A stretch of 64,000 bases of DNA from Carallia brachiata. Its lineage: Eukaryota > Streptophyta > Magnoliopsida > Malpighiales > Rhizophoraceae. The stretch covers positions 3,235,214 to 3,299,213 of the forward strand of contig JADCRB010000046.1 of NCBI GenBank assembly GCA_021464245.1, given 5' to 3'. A program made the translations under genes and the position numbers. How positions within the stretch are numbered: the stretch's first letter is position 1; each line of letters opens with the position of its first letter. This document shows, in pieces, positions 48,593-61,320 of the stretch. The notes beneath the pieces were generated by a model that saw nothing but the letters and a program-made list of their open reading frames with translations, searched no databases and was not told the origin of the DNA.

Positions 48593-51500
48593 TTTTGGGC
48601 AAAAGAAAAGGTTGAATCCACATGAAAAGCCATAGAAAAGAAGCTTACCATTGTGAACAATGTCAACCGACCAAAATCTGAAAGCAAATGCAAGTCACTT
48701 GTGGATGAGGCACTTCTTGTTATTGGAAATGTTACTGTTAGGGCATTAAAGTCAATGTCACAGGGCAAATCTGGAAAAGAAAATAATAAAAAAGCACTTC
48801 ACAAGTTAAGCAGCATCCCACAATCTTGTCAAGAGAAGATTAAAGCACAACATGAAAAGAAGACCAAATACATGCAAGTTTGCCAAATACTATAAAACAG
48901 AAGAAAAGACGTTTACACTGACCTGCTTAGTTCTTCCAAGACCTTTTAAAATCAATCTTGCGCTCTAAAAGTCAATTTCCCACACTTTACCCCACTACGC
49001 ATTGACCAATTAGAAATTAATCCCTCCTCTCTCCTCCCACTCCCTCCCTCTTAATTTTTCATTTATGAGCCTCTAAGGAAACTGAACAATTAGTCAGAAA
49101 CCACCCTCCCATGTGCATGAAAAATAGAGAGACCAAAAAGTGCCAGAATTTAGAGCTCTAGTTTACCAATTCTATGGTTAAACTGCAAAGCGTTTGTAGT
49201 TTCCAATACAAAAGTAGGACTAAATGCATCATTTTTCCTCACAAACTGTCAAAACTTTCAATAAAAACCCACATTCACACAAGAATTAAAGTAGCTTTTA
49301 AACGATAGGAAAGGTGAAAATTTGAAAGACGTAGCATTGAGACTAAAAGGAAAAGGAACTAACTGCAGTCTTCCCTTCAACTCAAATTTTGGAGAGTTAC
49401 GTAGCTACTTTCTTTAAAGTGATTTTGTCAAATTTTCCATGCTTCTTGAAGCCAAAAAATAAAGAACTTTATCTTAAATCTCTCATAAAAAAATAACTGC
49501 AAGCTAGAAAACAAGTAGAAATAAAGGAAAGCAAGCTAGAGGGATTGCCAGCAGCATGTGGTTACCAAATATAATTAACAGGATTGTAACTATTCCTTTC
49601 CCTTACTCTGTCCCTCATGGAAAGGTGCCTTAATCTGTTGATTTTCATTTGTAATATTATATGTATATCTACATATAGAGCATTCATCCTCGCAGCTGGT
49701 ATGCGATGAACTTAATCTTTGCCTTGTAATTCTATTAAGTATGTATAAGTTAGTATCCTTTCTATTTTAAATTTAGATTTGAGTCGTCAAGTTCTTCTTT
49801 CTTATTTTCCACAAGTTCCCCTTTTCTATGATGTTAAAGGGCTTTGGCTGGAAACATCCATCCAGTATCTAAGGAAAAATTAATTTTTTAAAGTCCCATA
49901 TTATTCCAGCTTCCTAAACTTCATTCAACAGAGGATATCTCATACTGCTACTGTCTATCTATTTTCTCATCTATTTTCTAACAATCAAAGAGTTCACAGA
50001 GAGTGGGATTTAAACCAAGTGCTTAATGCAAATAAGGAAAAATGCAGCTAAAAGAAATACATAAAAGTTGCAGGACGTGCAGGATCAATCATCTTCACTG
50101 AGATATGAAAGAAAGAGTGCTTACAACTTTTGAGCAAATACCAAGAAATGCAGCTAATTATTTATATAAAGTGTGCAGCATATACAACAACAAATCACCT
50201 TCATTGAGATATGGAAGAAAGCAATTCTAGCAAATAACAGTGGCCATTATTCTCCCAAAACAAACTCTGTACAAAACTAGGCTGAGAAGGTCTTCTCCTT
50301 CAGCTCACTAACTGCACTATAAAAAATATAAAGAAAAATCATATATAGCCATCTAAAAACTAACGCATAGCAGCCCAAGCATCTAGTTCATTGTCCATTT
50401 CACTGTCCTTACCACCCTAGGTAGGATAAGTCTAACAATAAATTAACATAGAAAAAAACCAAATCATCAGAAAAAAGGAAAAATAAATCCCAAAAGATTC
50501 ATTGCATAATGAGACCAATAAAGAAATAGGCTGAAAATTTCCAAAATCTTCCAAATTGCAACATTCCCTAAATTAGCAACTCAACAGGACACATTGCAAT
50601 ACTAGCAGAATAACATGCAAACTCTATAAAATGAACCTTCAGGCACAAAAAAAACCAAAGGATTCAAATAGCTCATCATTTTGGGTAACCTCAATAGTTG
50701 AATCTAGTTTAATTTAAATAGTTCCCTTTCGTTCTTCTTTAGCCAAATTTTCTTCTGGCAACCCTGACTGATCTCCACCGGCGCCACATACAGAGTTTGT
50801 ACTCTTGGGATGAAGGAAATAAATAACCATTAAAAAAAAAAAGGCTTCAAGCAAAGTGAACTTTGTCAGGATGAAGGAAAATAAATGTCAACATGGCAAA
50901 AAACCAAATGAAGGCAAGGCAATAGAATACATGAAAAAAAAAAAAGGGATATTTGTTTGCACCAGCTATCTAGAGGGAAAACCAACATTTATTTTTTAGC
51001 CTCCTTCGTTCAGCTGCTTCCTTCATTTTATCATATCAAATCTTGTCATGTATAAGTAACCAGAATGATGACTAAACTATATTGAAAGGATTAATAGAAG
51101 GATGCACAGTCAGATGAATATGATGACAAAACACATTTTTTTTCGCTTGAAGACAATTTTTTTAAAAATACATATATTATGATTTTTGAATTAGAAAAAA
51201 AAATGTATGGTTATAGATTCCAAAGGGGAAGAGGGGTGCAACCACTGAGATTTTGGCACTTCCAGCAAAGTAGAAAACACCCTCAAATAGCAATACAAAA
51301 AAAAAAAAAAACTCTCATTGCAACAGGGAAAAAAAAAAGAACAGCAAAAAGGCTTCAGTTGTAAACAAAAATACTAACAGAAATTTCCAACAACCCAGAT
51401 CCAAAAAGGAAAATTCTGAACTGCAAGACAAGTAAATTCGTACCTGTATATGAAACACAGTTACACTAGGAATTCTTTAGAGACAAACAAATAAGCACAA

Positions 51501-51693
51501 CAAGGATAAAAATGGCAGACAAGGTTACTTACCGAGGAAAGTACTGCTGAAGATCAAGCTGCTTTTATGAGATTTTTCACTTGTCAATTCTCCATGCTAA
51601 AATTCTATAAATTTCTAGCAGACATTATTAGTCAAAAATCAATCACTGAGATTATGGACAACATGAAGGAAAAGAAGTTGGGCGTGTGTGTGT

Positions 51694-51717
51694 GCGTATA
51701 TATATATATATATATAA
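51694..51717. repeat. GT/TA microsatellite
   Basis: A gtgtgtgtgtgcg tract passes into (TA)n. This compound microsatellite is an insertion relative to the paralogous copy near 57,690, which lacks it. Confidence 0.7.
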
Positions 51718-52999
51718 GTTGGATATTACCGGTGCCAGTTCCTATAAGATTTGTGCCAATATTGCCAGCTATATGTAGATGCTCTAATTCCATTTACAAT
51801 TCTCTAACGCTGAATAAAAATATAAACAACATAATGAGAAATCAAGTTCCAAATTTTATGACCTAACAATAAAATGACGATGAATAAAACTTCAATATCC
51901 ACAATATCAGCACCAAAATCAATGACTTCTGTGTAAGTGCATATCAGGAAAATATCAAATTTATCTTCAAACAAAGTAAACAATTAAAGAAGAATCCAAT
52001 GCTCAAATTTGTTTCAACTCTTTATGGGTGGTTAAATAGAGGAACGGAAAACATACTGAGCTTCACCAGGAATAAAAATTGCCCCTTAATGTCTGCTTTT
52101 ATTGCTCCCCCCAAATTGGATTAATCGAATAGTTGTGCAGACAAACTCAACTGTTCATCATCTGTCAAGGAATCAGCTGAATAATATGGACAACCTGTAG
52201 TGTTTGTGGGGGGAAAAAAAGGTTTCTGGAAAATGAAGTTGGAAGGAACCACTCGACAACAAATTTGACAGAACAATTTGTGAAAACACCCAATTATGTG
52301 TCACATTGCAAAAAAAAAAAAATATTGGACATGTACCTTTAACGGCCTTTCCAACTTCCAAAGCTCTTCATTAGACATCCTGGCTCACTTGAATTGCAAC
52401 AATCCAAGCTCTTGATTCCTGAAAGTTATCTCACTGAATATTTCAGTTACAAATTGCAAATACAAAAGAAAAACAGAAAGCAAGAACGAAAAAAAGGTAG
52501 AAAAGGAGAGACTTAGCTTGGAAGGCACACCATTTTCTCAATGGTCGTTTTCCATCCCAGGTGTTTGTGTAGTAATATTTTCGGCGAAAATTGATAACAG
52601 AAAATAAAGAAATCATTGACATGGACTTTCAATAAAATTTTGAAAATTTACATAAAATCCATTGACCTTCTTAATCTTCTGGGAATTGTTTCAAATATTC
52701 TTGTTAAGAGTGTATACTAATAAGGAAGTTTTCCACTACGATACGAACACAAGAAAGAAAATAAATGTAATAACACCATCATCTGGCCAAACTTGCCAAG
52801 AGAAGATGATGCATGAAGAAACTGCATAAAAGAAGAGAAGAAAAGAAAAGAAAGCAAGAAAACTGAGATTAGTCTTACGTGTTAATGTAATGAACAAGCC
52901 TTCAAATCAGACAGCAATTAGGACCTTCCAAAATATATTCAAACATATTTTAAAAAAAACAGAAGAAAAATGCTTTGTTACAGTCAAATCCAGCACAAA

Positions 53000-55900
53000 A
53001 ATTTTACAACCTCTTGTAATCAATAAAATAATTTTGCATTCAATGCCGCTGCAGAATCCACTACTACAATGACAACATAGAAAGTATCACATATGTTTGT
53101 AATATTTTTTTAATGTACAATGTTTTCAAACAAAAAATAACAAGCAAATCGAGCTCCTACATTTGTCATTGCAACGCAGCAAAGATATTTAAAATATGTA
53201 GATTCCTTCCATGATATGAACTTCACATGCTTTCAAAAGCAAGTAAAAACTAGCTTTGAGATCGTAGAAAAGTACCTGTGATATTCCTCCCTAAATGCAG
53301 GTTTGAAGAAAAAGGTCATTGCAAAGGATTACATGGTTGCTTCAAATCAACCATAGTTTATGCTACTGGAAATGGTCATCAGCACAGGCTCTGGAATATA
53401 ATCCTCTTCTTCTTTGGGAGGATGGGTGATGACCAGGTAAGGCAAAGGTGTCATTGGCCCCACCTTGCCCTTGGGATCCCAGTTATAATCTTATCTTGAA
53501 TGCCAAGTGCATCCTGCACATGAACAAGCCCAAGGAAACAAGCAAGCCATAAGTGGAGAAGAATTACTAATTAAAGGTAGCCAACCAAGTAAACATGACA
53601 CAAGCAACTCATCTGTCCAAGAACATGCCTGAAAGCTGAATCAATATACTCATTGACATGTTGACCAAAGGATATTTTGTAACCATCCTTAGATGTCATG
53701 AACTTGGCACGCTGAGCACAAAGCTTTCCACTCACAAATAACAATGCAAATTTACATTCAAAAAATCACAGTTTTTTAGAGTCAAAGTATGAATGGAAGC
53801 AAAAATGAACACATGAAAAGCAAATCAAAGGGCAACATACCTTACATTCTTTTGCCTCACTCTCCATCACATGTCTCTGGACACCACAGCAACCCTGCAA
53901 ACTAGAACTTCCACTTCACAACCCCAAATAGCATGAGGGGAAAGTGTAAGCACATGCACAGAATCTGCTATGAGAAGAGAACAATACAGCAATGTGCTGA
54001 GAGGATGGGGATCTAGAAGTCATTTTCCTTATCCATGCCCAATCACCAAAACCTATATAGACCCTTACAGACATTAAGACAAAGTAACCACATGGGAGAC
54101 AAAGGCATATTCTTCTTAAGAAGTTCAACAATGAAAATTTTGCAACAACTACACTGACAACAGCCAAATAATCAAATGACCTGATAATGATGGAAAATTG
54201 CACTTGAAATCACAAATTATCTGCAAAAAATATGGATGTGGGAGAATATTCCAAACTCCAAGCACCTCAACATCAGCAGGAGAAGCCCGAAAAACTGAAT
54301 GTTATCTTATCATTGATATGCATCCCTAGGGCTTACTTGACAAGGCAGAGGGGAAATGTCTATGCCTAAACAGCCATCATGGGACCATTATCTCCACATC
54401 AAATAAAATAGTACTCTTAGAATCTGACTTCAGTGCTGCTCTATTTGCAGTCATTGGTCATGGGTTTTGTGTCTTTTTCATTTACCTTCATAATGAAAGT
54501 AAAATACTGCACAAGTTAGAAAGCATGCCTTAACTTCAGGCCCTTAATAACAAAGCAGGAAGCCAGACTAATTCCCAACTATTGGTTTTGTATTAGCACT
54601 GTTAGAAAACCATAAAGTTCAATTGACCGAAGGGATAAAAAAAAAAACAATGCTACAAATTGTCGGCAAATTTCTGCATAAGCAATCTAAAGTCTCTGGC
54701 AAACATATGTGATATCTATAGTAATAATGCAGACGGTATTGCAACAGGAAAAGATGACAACAACAATTTCAATGGTAGGGCATATGGATAATGAAATATT
54801 GAGCAATCAATAATAGGCCAGTAATATAGAAGAAAACATGTTATCAACTTGCAATGCATGATCATCACAGCTACAGAAGTACACCAAAAAAAAATACATC
54901 GTCATATACTGTAGAATGCACTCCAATGAGATAAGGAATAAACATCTGCCATCCTAAATTCTGTCAAAGGAATATGGACCAACATTCCTTGGGTAAGAAA
55001 CATGGAAGGCATTACCAAATACGGTAATCCTTAGACACAAGTCAGGTATTCACAGGAAATCAAATACGTTTGGCCAAAAAAGAAATGTTAAGAAATATCA
55101 TATGATATTGCCAGAAACATTATAGCAGAAATATAATAGTTCCAAAATAGGCAGTGTCATAGACCCAGTGACCTTGCAAGCTTAATAGAGATTGAAGAAT
55201 GTTTGCCAAAGCAAAACTCAGCCTAAAAAGTCAAGCATTTAAATATCAAGTTGTTATGAGAATAATTTAGGACATGCAACACATCATTAATCATGCACCA
55301 CGGATCTCAATTAAATAGTCACAAAGATCGAATGTACCTTCGAACAGTAAGATCTCCAAGGAGTTTGCAATGCAAAGATTCAGCTTAAGCAATAGCACAT
55401 AAGTCCCAATTGTTAACTATCTCAGCAGAGAGTTCCACACTGTTTCTGGAAACTTCAAATGTTTCTGACAAGTGATGTAAGCTCCTCCATCCTTGTTCCC
55501 TACTCACTTAAAATAAAATGCATAAGAATTAATCAATCAACAAGTTGAAACCTTGAACCTCCAAACAGTTCCTAGGAGAAAAAGGTCTCAACTCTAATGT
55601 CTTATGCTGACTTCTGCAAGGGTAGAAACACTAAGCTTGCCAAAAACTTGTCTTGAATCTAACATCCGAAAGAAATGACAAGGCTGCCACTTGCGAGCCA
55701 AAATTTTCACATGCAAATGAAAAATTGCCTTGCTCTACTTAATAAAAAAGATAAACAGGTAAGCAAAACTGGATAGAGTCAACATCAAGATGAGTGGGAT
55801 TGTTTTGAAAGCTTTGTAACAGAGATTCTGAAAAGCTGAAGAAAAAGCGTAAGATGAAGACGACACAATATTGAAGAGCAAAAAATTTACAAATAACATT

Positions 55901-58900
55901 TTTGTATGAGTAGCCCGGATGATGATCTTAGTGAGCATGAGAGTAAGTCTAGCTTCCACTCCAGAGCACCCATTAGTCCCTTATTCAATTCTGCAAAGAA
56001 AACACCATATGCAACAAAATGTTCAAAGAGGCAATTTTACAAAGTGACCAAAAAGACAATTCCAATACTACATACATTGTTCATTAAGTTCATATGTTAC
56101 CAAATGAAATAAAACCATCAACATTAAGTTCATGTGATGCAAAATGATATCAGCTTCTTACATTAATTCGCACAATCAAACGCTCAATTAAACTGATAAA
56201 AAAGACCAAGCTGAACTACTAAGCTTAACAATTTATTTCCAGCGAACAAGTGGAGAGAGGGACAGCAAGGGACTTTACCATGCATCTCTTACAGATCGGA
56301 GTTGCCATTGATAGAGCTTGCTCCACCATTTACTTTAAGCATCAGCAAGCCAAAAATTAAAAATTTCATAGGAAAGTTTGTACAAAAGTAAAGAGTCAAC
56401 TTTAAAACATGTGCATCTTCGCAATTTCTCAATCAAAATATTCCAAAAATTATGGGAAAACATTTAAAAAAAAAGACTTTTAAGTATTAATGCAATAACC
56501 CCAAGGAGCAACGATGTTTAAACAGTGACAATTGCATATTTAGGTGAAACCAACAAAGTCAGGATGAAGAAGATATTTGAGGAGGGCCCAGAGATTCAAA
56601 TTCTAAACTCTATTACAAAAACAGTTAGCAAACAACATTTGCCCAGTGCATCCGCCAAATAAAGTTAGTTTCTCATCAATATTTGGGATCAAATCCCTTT
56701 ATGTGTAGTCAAAAATGACTCCAAAGTTCAAAAGATACATGGTAGACATACCAATCTTTTATTTTGACTTGCATCCAGAAATTATCTAGACCAGTGTACT
56801 GGCAGTAGCCACACCTGCAGCAAACAATTGATCACTAAGTTCTTGAGATGTGAAAAACATGGATTATGTATCAGGAAAAGCAGAATATTAAATGTTGGTC
56901 ATACCTATGATTGCAATTTCAATTACACGTGAAGCCTCAGGACGATTTCCAAAATAAACTACAGGGCTATGGGCTCCAGTGAAAAGGAATCCACTGGTTA
57001 CACTCACAGGATCACAAGGTATCAGAATATGCCTTTAAGTCACACGTTGCCTTCAGGAAAGCAAATGAATCAATATGAAAGCTTTCTTTTGTGAACACCA
57101 TGTATAGGCGTGCACAAATTAAGTGATAAGCAACTCCAGGGAGAACATTGTAACCAAAATAGGTGGAAAAAGCTCTTCGGTTTAGTCACAATTGAGTCAA
57201 TAAGTCCTCACAAGCTGCATGTGCAGCCTTGTAGAACAGATATTAATCAGCTAAATTTCATAATTTTGGCTAATAATGAGTGAATTTCTTGGAAGGTAAT
57301 AGATGTCAAACTATAACTTGTGTTAATCTTCTGCAATAAAACTTGCCAAGTGTCAAAATGCGTCATGCTTACCCAGATATTAAAATGACAGACCGAAATA
57401 TCAGCAATATCTCTGCATACAACAGACAGATCCGTCCATCACAAACTTAAAATTTGTGTCCACTACGTTAAGCGCCCTGCAGCTAAAATTAAAGCTTTTC
57501 ATGGTCATAAAAAGATAAAAATGGCAGAGAAGTTTACTTACCATGAGAGGTATTGCTGAAGTTCAAGCTTCTCTTATGAGATTTTTCACCTGTCAATCTA
57601 CCATAATAAAATTCTATATAATTCTAGCAAACATTATTAGTCACAAATCAATCACTGTGACTATGAACAACGAAAACAAGAACGATAAGAAGTTGGATAT
57701 TTACCAGTGCCATTTCATATAAAGATTTGCACCCAACATTGTCAGTTGTGTGTAGATGCCCCTCCTAGTCCCATCTACAGTAATCTCTAACGCCACATAA
57801 AAATATAAGTAACATTATGAGAAATGTGGTTATAAATTTATCTTCTTACAAAAAGACAGGTACATTTTGTTGACTTACAATGAATAAAATCTTCAACATC
57901 ACACTATTAATACCAGGAGCAATGACTTCAATGAAACTGCATATCAGGAAAATATCAGTTTTATGTTCAAATAAAGTAAACAATTAAACAAGAATCCAAT
58001 GGTGAAATTTGTTTGAATCTTTACTTTCCTTTTATCTGTGGTTAAAATTAAGGAATGGAAAATACACTGAACTTCACCAGAAGAAAGAATGTCCCATAAT
58101 GTCTACATCCATTGCACCTCTAAAAATTCAATTAATCACTTAGTTGTACAAACAGAAACTCAACTGTTCATCATCTGTCTTGGCATCAGCTGAAAAGTAC
58201 AACCTGTGATGTTTGAGGAAAAAACAAAACACAAAAAATGCTCCCAAAAAGTAAAGTTGGAGGGAACCATGTGAGAACACATTAGACAGAACAAGTTTTA
58301 AAAACACTTGTGCATATTTGTGCAGTAATGTTTTGGTGAAGACTGAAAACCACAAAGTGAGACATGGACTTTCAATAACTTCTTTTTTTTGAAAATTCAC
58401 ATAAGAAATGTGTTGACCTTCCTAATCTTCAGGGGATTGCTTCAAAACACCATTCTTGATAAGAATGTAAAGGATTTCCAACTGCAATACAAAAGCAAGG
58501 AACAAAATAAATGTATGATACGTACCAGCGGACCAAACATGCCAAAAGAAACTCATGCGTAAAGAAACTGCATAAAGAGAAGAGAAAAAGAAGACAAGAA
58601 AGCCCAGATTATCTTATTCCTTACCATAGCGAACAAACCTTCAAATAGATACAAGATTGTTTTTCTTTCTATTAATTTTACGAATCAAGAAAGCAAAAAG
58701 GTAAATTAAATCACAGTAAATCTTTACCTGAATATTACTGTGTCTGGAACGAAGGGAAAAGAAACTGCAGAGCAAAAAAAAAGGAAAATAAAAGGAAATA
58801 AAAGAAAAGAAAACAAGGAAAAGAAAGCCCATATTATCCTTGTGCCTTACTATAACGAATAAACCTTCAAATAGATACAAGATTGTTTTTCTTTCATTAT

Positions 58901-59540
58901 TTTTACGAATCAAGAAAGCAAAAAAGAAGATAACTTTTTTTTTTTTTGAGGAAAAAAAAAAGATAACTTAAGAAGGTAAACTAAATCACAGCGGATCTTC
59001 ACCTGAATATCAGTGTCTGGAACGAAGGGGAAAAAAAACTGCAGAACGAAAAAAGAAAGAGAAAAAAAAAAAGAAAACAAGAAAAAACATGAACAAGATT
59101 CAAGATTAACTTCAGATAACTTCATCGCTTACAAGATTCGATTTCTCATGTTCAAATCGAAAAAACGCGAACATTCAAGATAACTTATGATCTTGAACGA
59201 TCTTTGCAATGAAGAAAACAAACTGCAAAATAGGAAAGAAAAAAAGAAACCAAAAAGAAAAGAAAACCGAAAGAGCGAAGTTAACTTTACGGTCTTAGTA
59301 TAAAGGACAAACGGATTTTCTCTGTGAGAAAAGAAAACGAAAAATAATGAAAATCAGAACTAACATGAAATCGGAGATAGATCTTCACCGGAAAGGCTGT
59401 AGATTAAATTCACCGGCGGAGTCGGATAAAGAAGCTACATAGAGCAATTCTCCGGTGCCGGCGAACGGCTCGAGCAATGACTGACTGAGAGTGGTGGTTA
59501 GGGTTTGCCGGGATGGAATGGAAAATCTCTTGCAAAGGAA
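53000..59540 (-). pseudogene. unassigned intron-rich minus-strand unit, copy B, with leader exon
   Basis: The right end (about 59,540-59,390) looks like a 5' leader on the minus strand: it contains aaaccctaa, is GC-richer than its surroundings and ends at a gtgaag donor. Further exon-like blocks: near 58,565-58,523 (acceptor ctttatgcag, frame FFTHEFLLACLVR, donor gtacgt), 58,200 (FSADAKTDDEQLSFCLYN then stop), 57,570 (LELQQYLSW then gtaagt), 56,310 (MATPICKRCM then gtaaag), 53,895 (GCCGVQRHVMESEAKECK then gtatgt), 53,745 ([18 protein letters not shown]) and 53,513 leftwards. That last block starts [11 protein letters not shown] and continues only in a shifted frame as [20 protein letters not shown] and on to a stop, consistent with a 1-nt deletion. 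Cys pairs suggest a small zinc-binding module. Family unknown. Confidence 0.35.
58641..59030. repeat. ~240-bp tandem duplication in the leader intron
   Basis: A block running from ccttcaaatagatacaagattgt to gtgtctggaacgaaggg occurs at about 58,638-58,760 and again at about 58,864-59,030. The second copy carries an extra T run/GAGG stub between short repeats of agataactt (58,928-58,936 and 58,961-58,969). Confidence 0.65.
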
Positions 59541-60560
59541 AGAAGCAGAGAATTTAGGTTTTCTTGGGAGGCATTGGAATGTGACCGTTGGGTCTGGAAA
59601 TACATATACGATATATATATATATAGTGTTCGAAGGCGGTGGATTTTTTTTTTAACTAATGAGGCGATTAATTGGTCCGTCTCCTTCTCCTATTCGTAGG
59701 AGGAGAATCAAATTGACCTTAATACCCTCCTTGACATTTAGCATATTGAATATAAATAAAAATAATAAAAATAGTTATTTTCCTAGTTATAATAACCAGT
59801 TATGAAGATTTATATTTATTGCTTTTCCTTTATGTTACAGTCTTTCATTCGTTGTAAGAAAACAGTTCAAAATAGGCAATTGGACTTTGTTAGGTATACG
59901 GAGTCAGTGCAACGAGTGGTGCACCAAGCTAATATGATGAGAGTAAAGTATTATTTTGTGTTTTGTTTATAAAATTTAAATTTAAATTTAAATAAGTGTT
60001 ATTTTAAAATTTAAAATGTAGACAGTACGTAGAATTGGCTTAAAAAAATTTTCATTCGAAAATTTTTTTTGAAATACAATTAAAAATATTATTTTATTTT
60101 TTTGTGTATATGTTTTGGTACACCAAAAGTGTGCACCAAACTTTTCTGCAGGCAATTTATCAACTGATGATGGATACAATTGAACACAATCGATCAAATC
60201 ATAAAAATCTTTTTCAACCTTTTCTCTTTATTCATTAATTTATTTTTATATATGTTATTACAATAATATCACTATATTATTTTGTTAATCTGTTTGCAGT
60301 GTTCACCATTTAAAAGGTGTTTTCTAGATCAAAATAGGACATGCTTTTGTTTGGCCTTGGTCCTCCAAAGTTTGTGGGAAGAAGGAGAGGAAAAACCAAA
60401 GAGAAGGAAAAAATTACTGTGGATGATGCTGAGGTATTATAGTTAAGTTAATCTAATCTATCAAAGTTTATTAGGAGACAAATGAAGAAAAAAAAAAAAA
60501 GTGCACTCATTGAGTTTCATCAGATCACAGTGCCACAGAAGAAAGAAGAGAAACCCTGCT
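59541..60560. other. intergenic, AT-rich
   Basis: No gene recognised. It has a short TA run near 59,609-59,625, an AT-rich block at 59,990-60,300, and runs up to the duplicated CNGC15 fragment. Confidence 0.5.
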
Positions 60561-60562
60561 CT

Positions 60563-61320
60563 GTTCCTTGCAAGATGATCTTCCCAGGAGTTTTGGGTCA
60601 TCATTACCCCACAGAATTCCGGTGTTTATCATCAGTATAAAACCTGTGAATAAAAAGAAAAAGAATATAAAATAGCACAGTAATGGTAATATTATAATTG
60701 ATAAAATATAATGATTAAAAAATTGTGAGAAAGAAAATTAATAATAATTTGGGAGGAAAAAAATAAAAGATAATTATATGAATTGATAAAAAAGAAATAA
60801 AAAAATTTCTATTTTTCTCTCTTTTTCCTTTCTTTTTTCATTGGAAATTTGCCAATCACAGTGCAAATCCCAAGATTCAGGATAGTAACATGAGTCACTC
60901 TGTGAAACAAAGTTAGGCTATCAAGGAAATATTGGTTCATGAACACATAATTAGATAGAAAAAAAAAAACATGATTAAGTTGTTAACTTCCAAGGAAGCA
61001 AAATGAAGTCTGTAAGTCTAAATAATTCTCAATGCCAGAAGATCATCGATATTTGCAAAGCAGGATTCTTTCCTCTAATTTTCTTAGATCATTTTAATAG
61101 GCCTAATCTGTAGAATATTGTTGTTCTTTACCATAACCTTAGCCAGTAGCCACCACTGCTGCCACGGTCCAAGATGTTTTCCTTCTTTTCTTTAGCAGTA
61201 TCTACGGACAAAAATAATGGCCAATAATGAATAGATGGGGTTTGGCAAATAATGAATAAAGTGGTTTTTTTTTTTTTTTTTGGTAGAACTTTAGGCCATT
61301 GGCTGATTGGCAGGGGTGTA
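60563..61320 (-). pseudogene. rearranged CNGC15 5' fragment (exon 2 start, intron 1 and far-upstream DNA)
   Basis: A second, diverged copy of CNGC15 sequence in the same orientation. 60,563-60,650 matches the first part of exon 2 (37,797-37,890), including its acceptor. 60,860-61,025 matches intron 1 (about 37,897-38,068). 61,030-61,320 matches 40,680-41,160, which lies 2.6 kb further upstream of the gene. The stretch from 38,070 to 40,680, with coding exon 1, is missing. About 200 bp of AT-rich DNA is inserted at 60,650-60,860, and about 160 bp near 40,940-41,110 of the parent is absent. It cannot encode a channel. Confidence 0.8.

Larger units (their letters stand above)
46745..52900 (-). 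pseudogene. unassigned intron-rich minus-strand unit, copy A
   Basis: I do not recognise this locus. On the minus strand, short exon-like blocks are bounded by strong splice signals. One near 52,836-52,790 has acceptor ttttatgcag and frame FFMHHLLLASLAR. One near 52,373-52,331 reads MSNEELWKLERPLK then gtacat. A frame at about 52,195 reads YSADSLTDDEQLSLSAQLFD, and near 51,568 LDLQQYFPR precedes gtaagt. Others lie near 48,680-48,651 (FGRLTLFTM|gtaagc), 48,276-48,247 (RRGMAVIVDQ|gtatgc) and 47,912 leftwards (MENCDQPPWHSMDIAADAR). 51,500-52,900 is a diverged copy of 57,505-58,640 and 46,745-46,965 of 53,020-53,245. The frames do not join into one protein by eye. It could be a decayed gene, a lncRNA, or a real gene whose exons I joined wrongly. 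Confidence 0.35.

Noticed and set aside
52148..52215. Box C/D snoRNA signals (atgatga and ctga) in both copies of the duplicated locus
   Set aside because: On the minus strand ctga precedes atgatga, the wrong order for a single C/D RNA, and no terminal stem was found; a coding reading (TDDEQLS) explains the conservation better.
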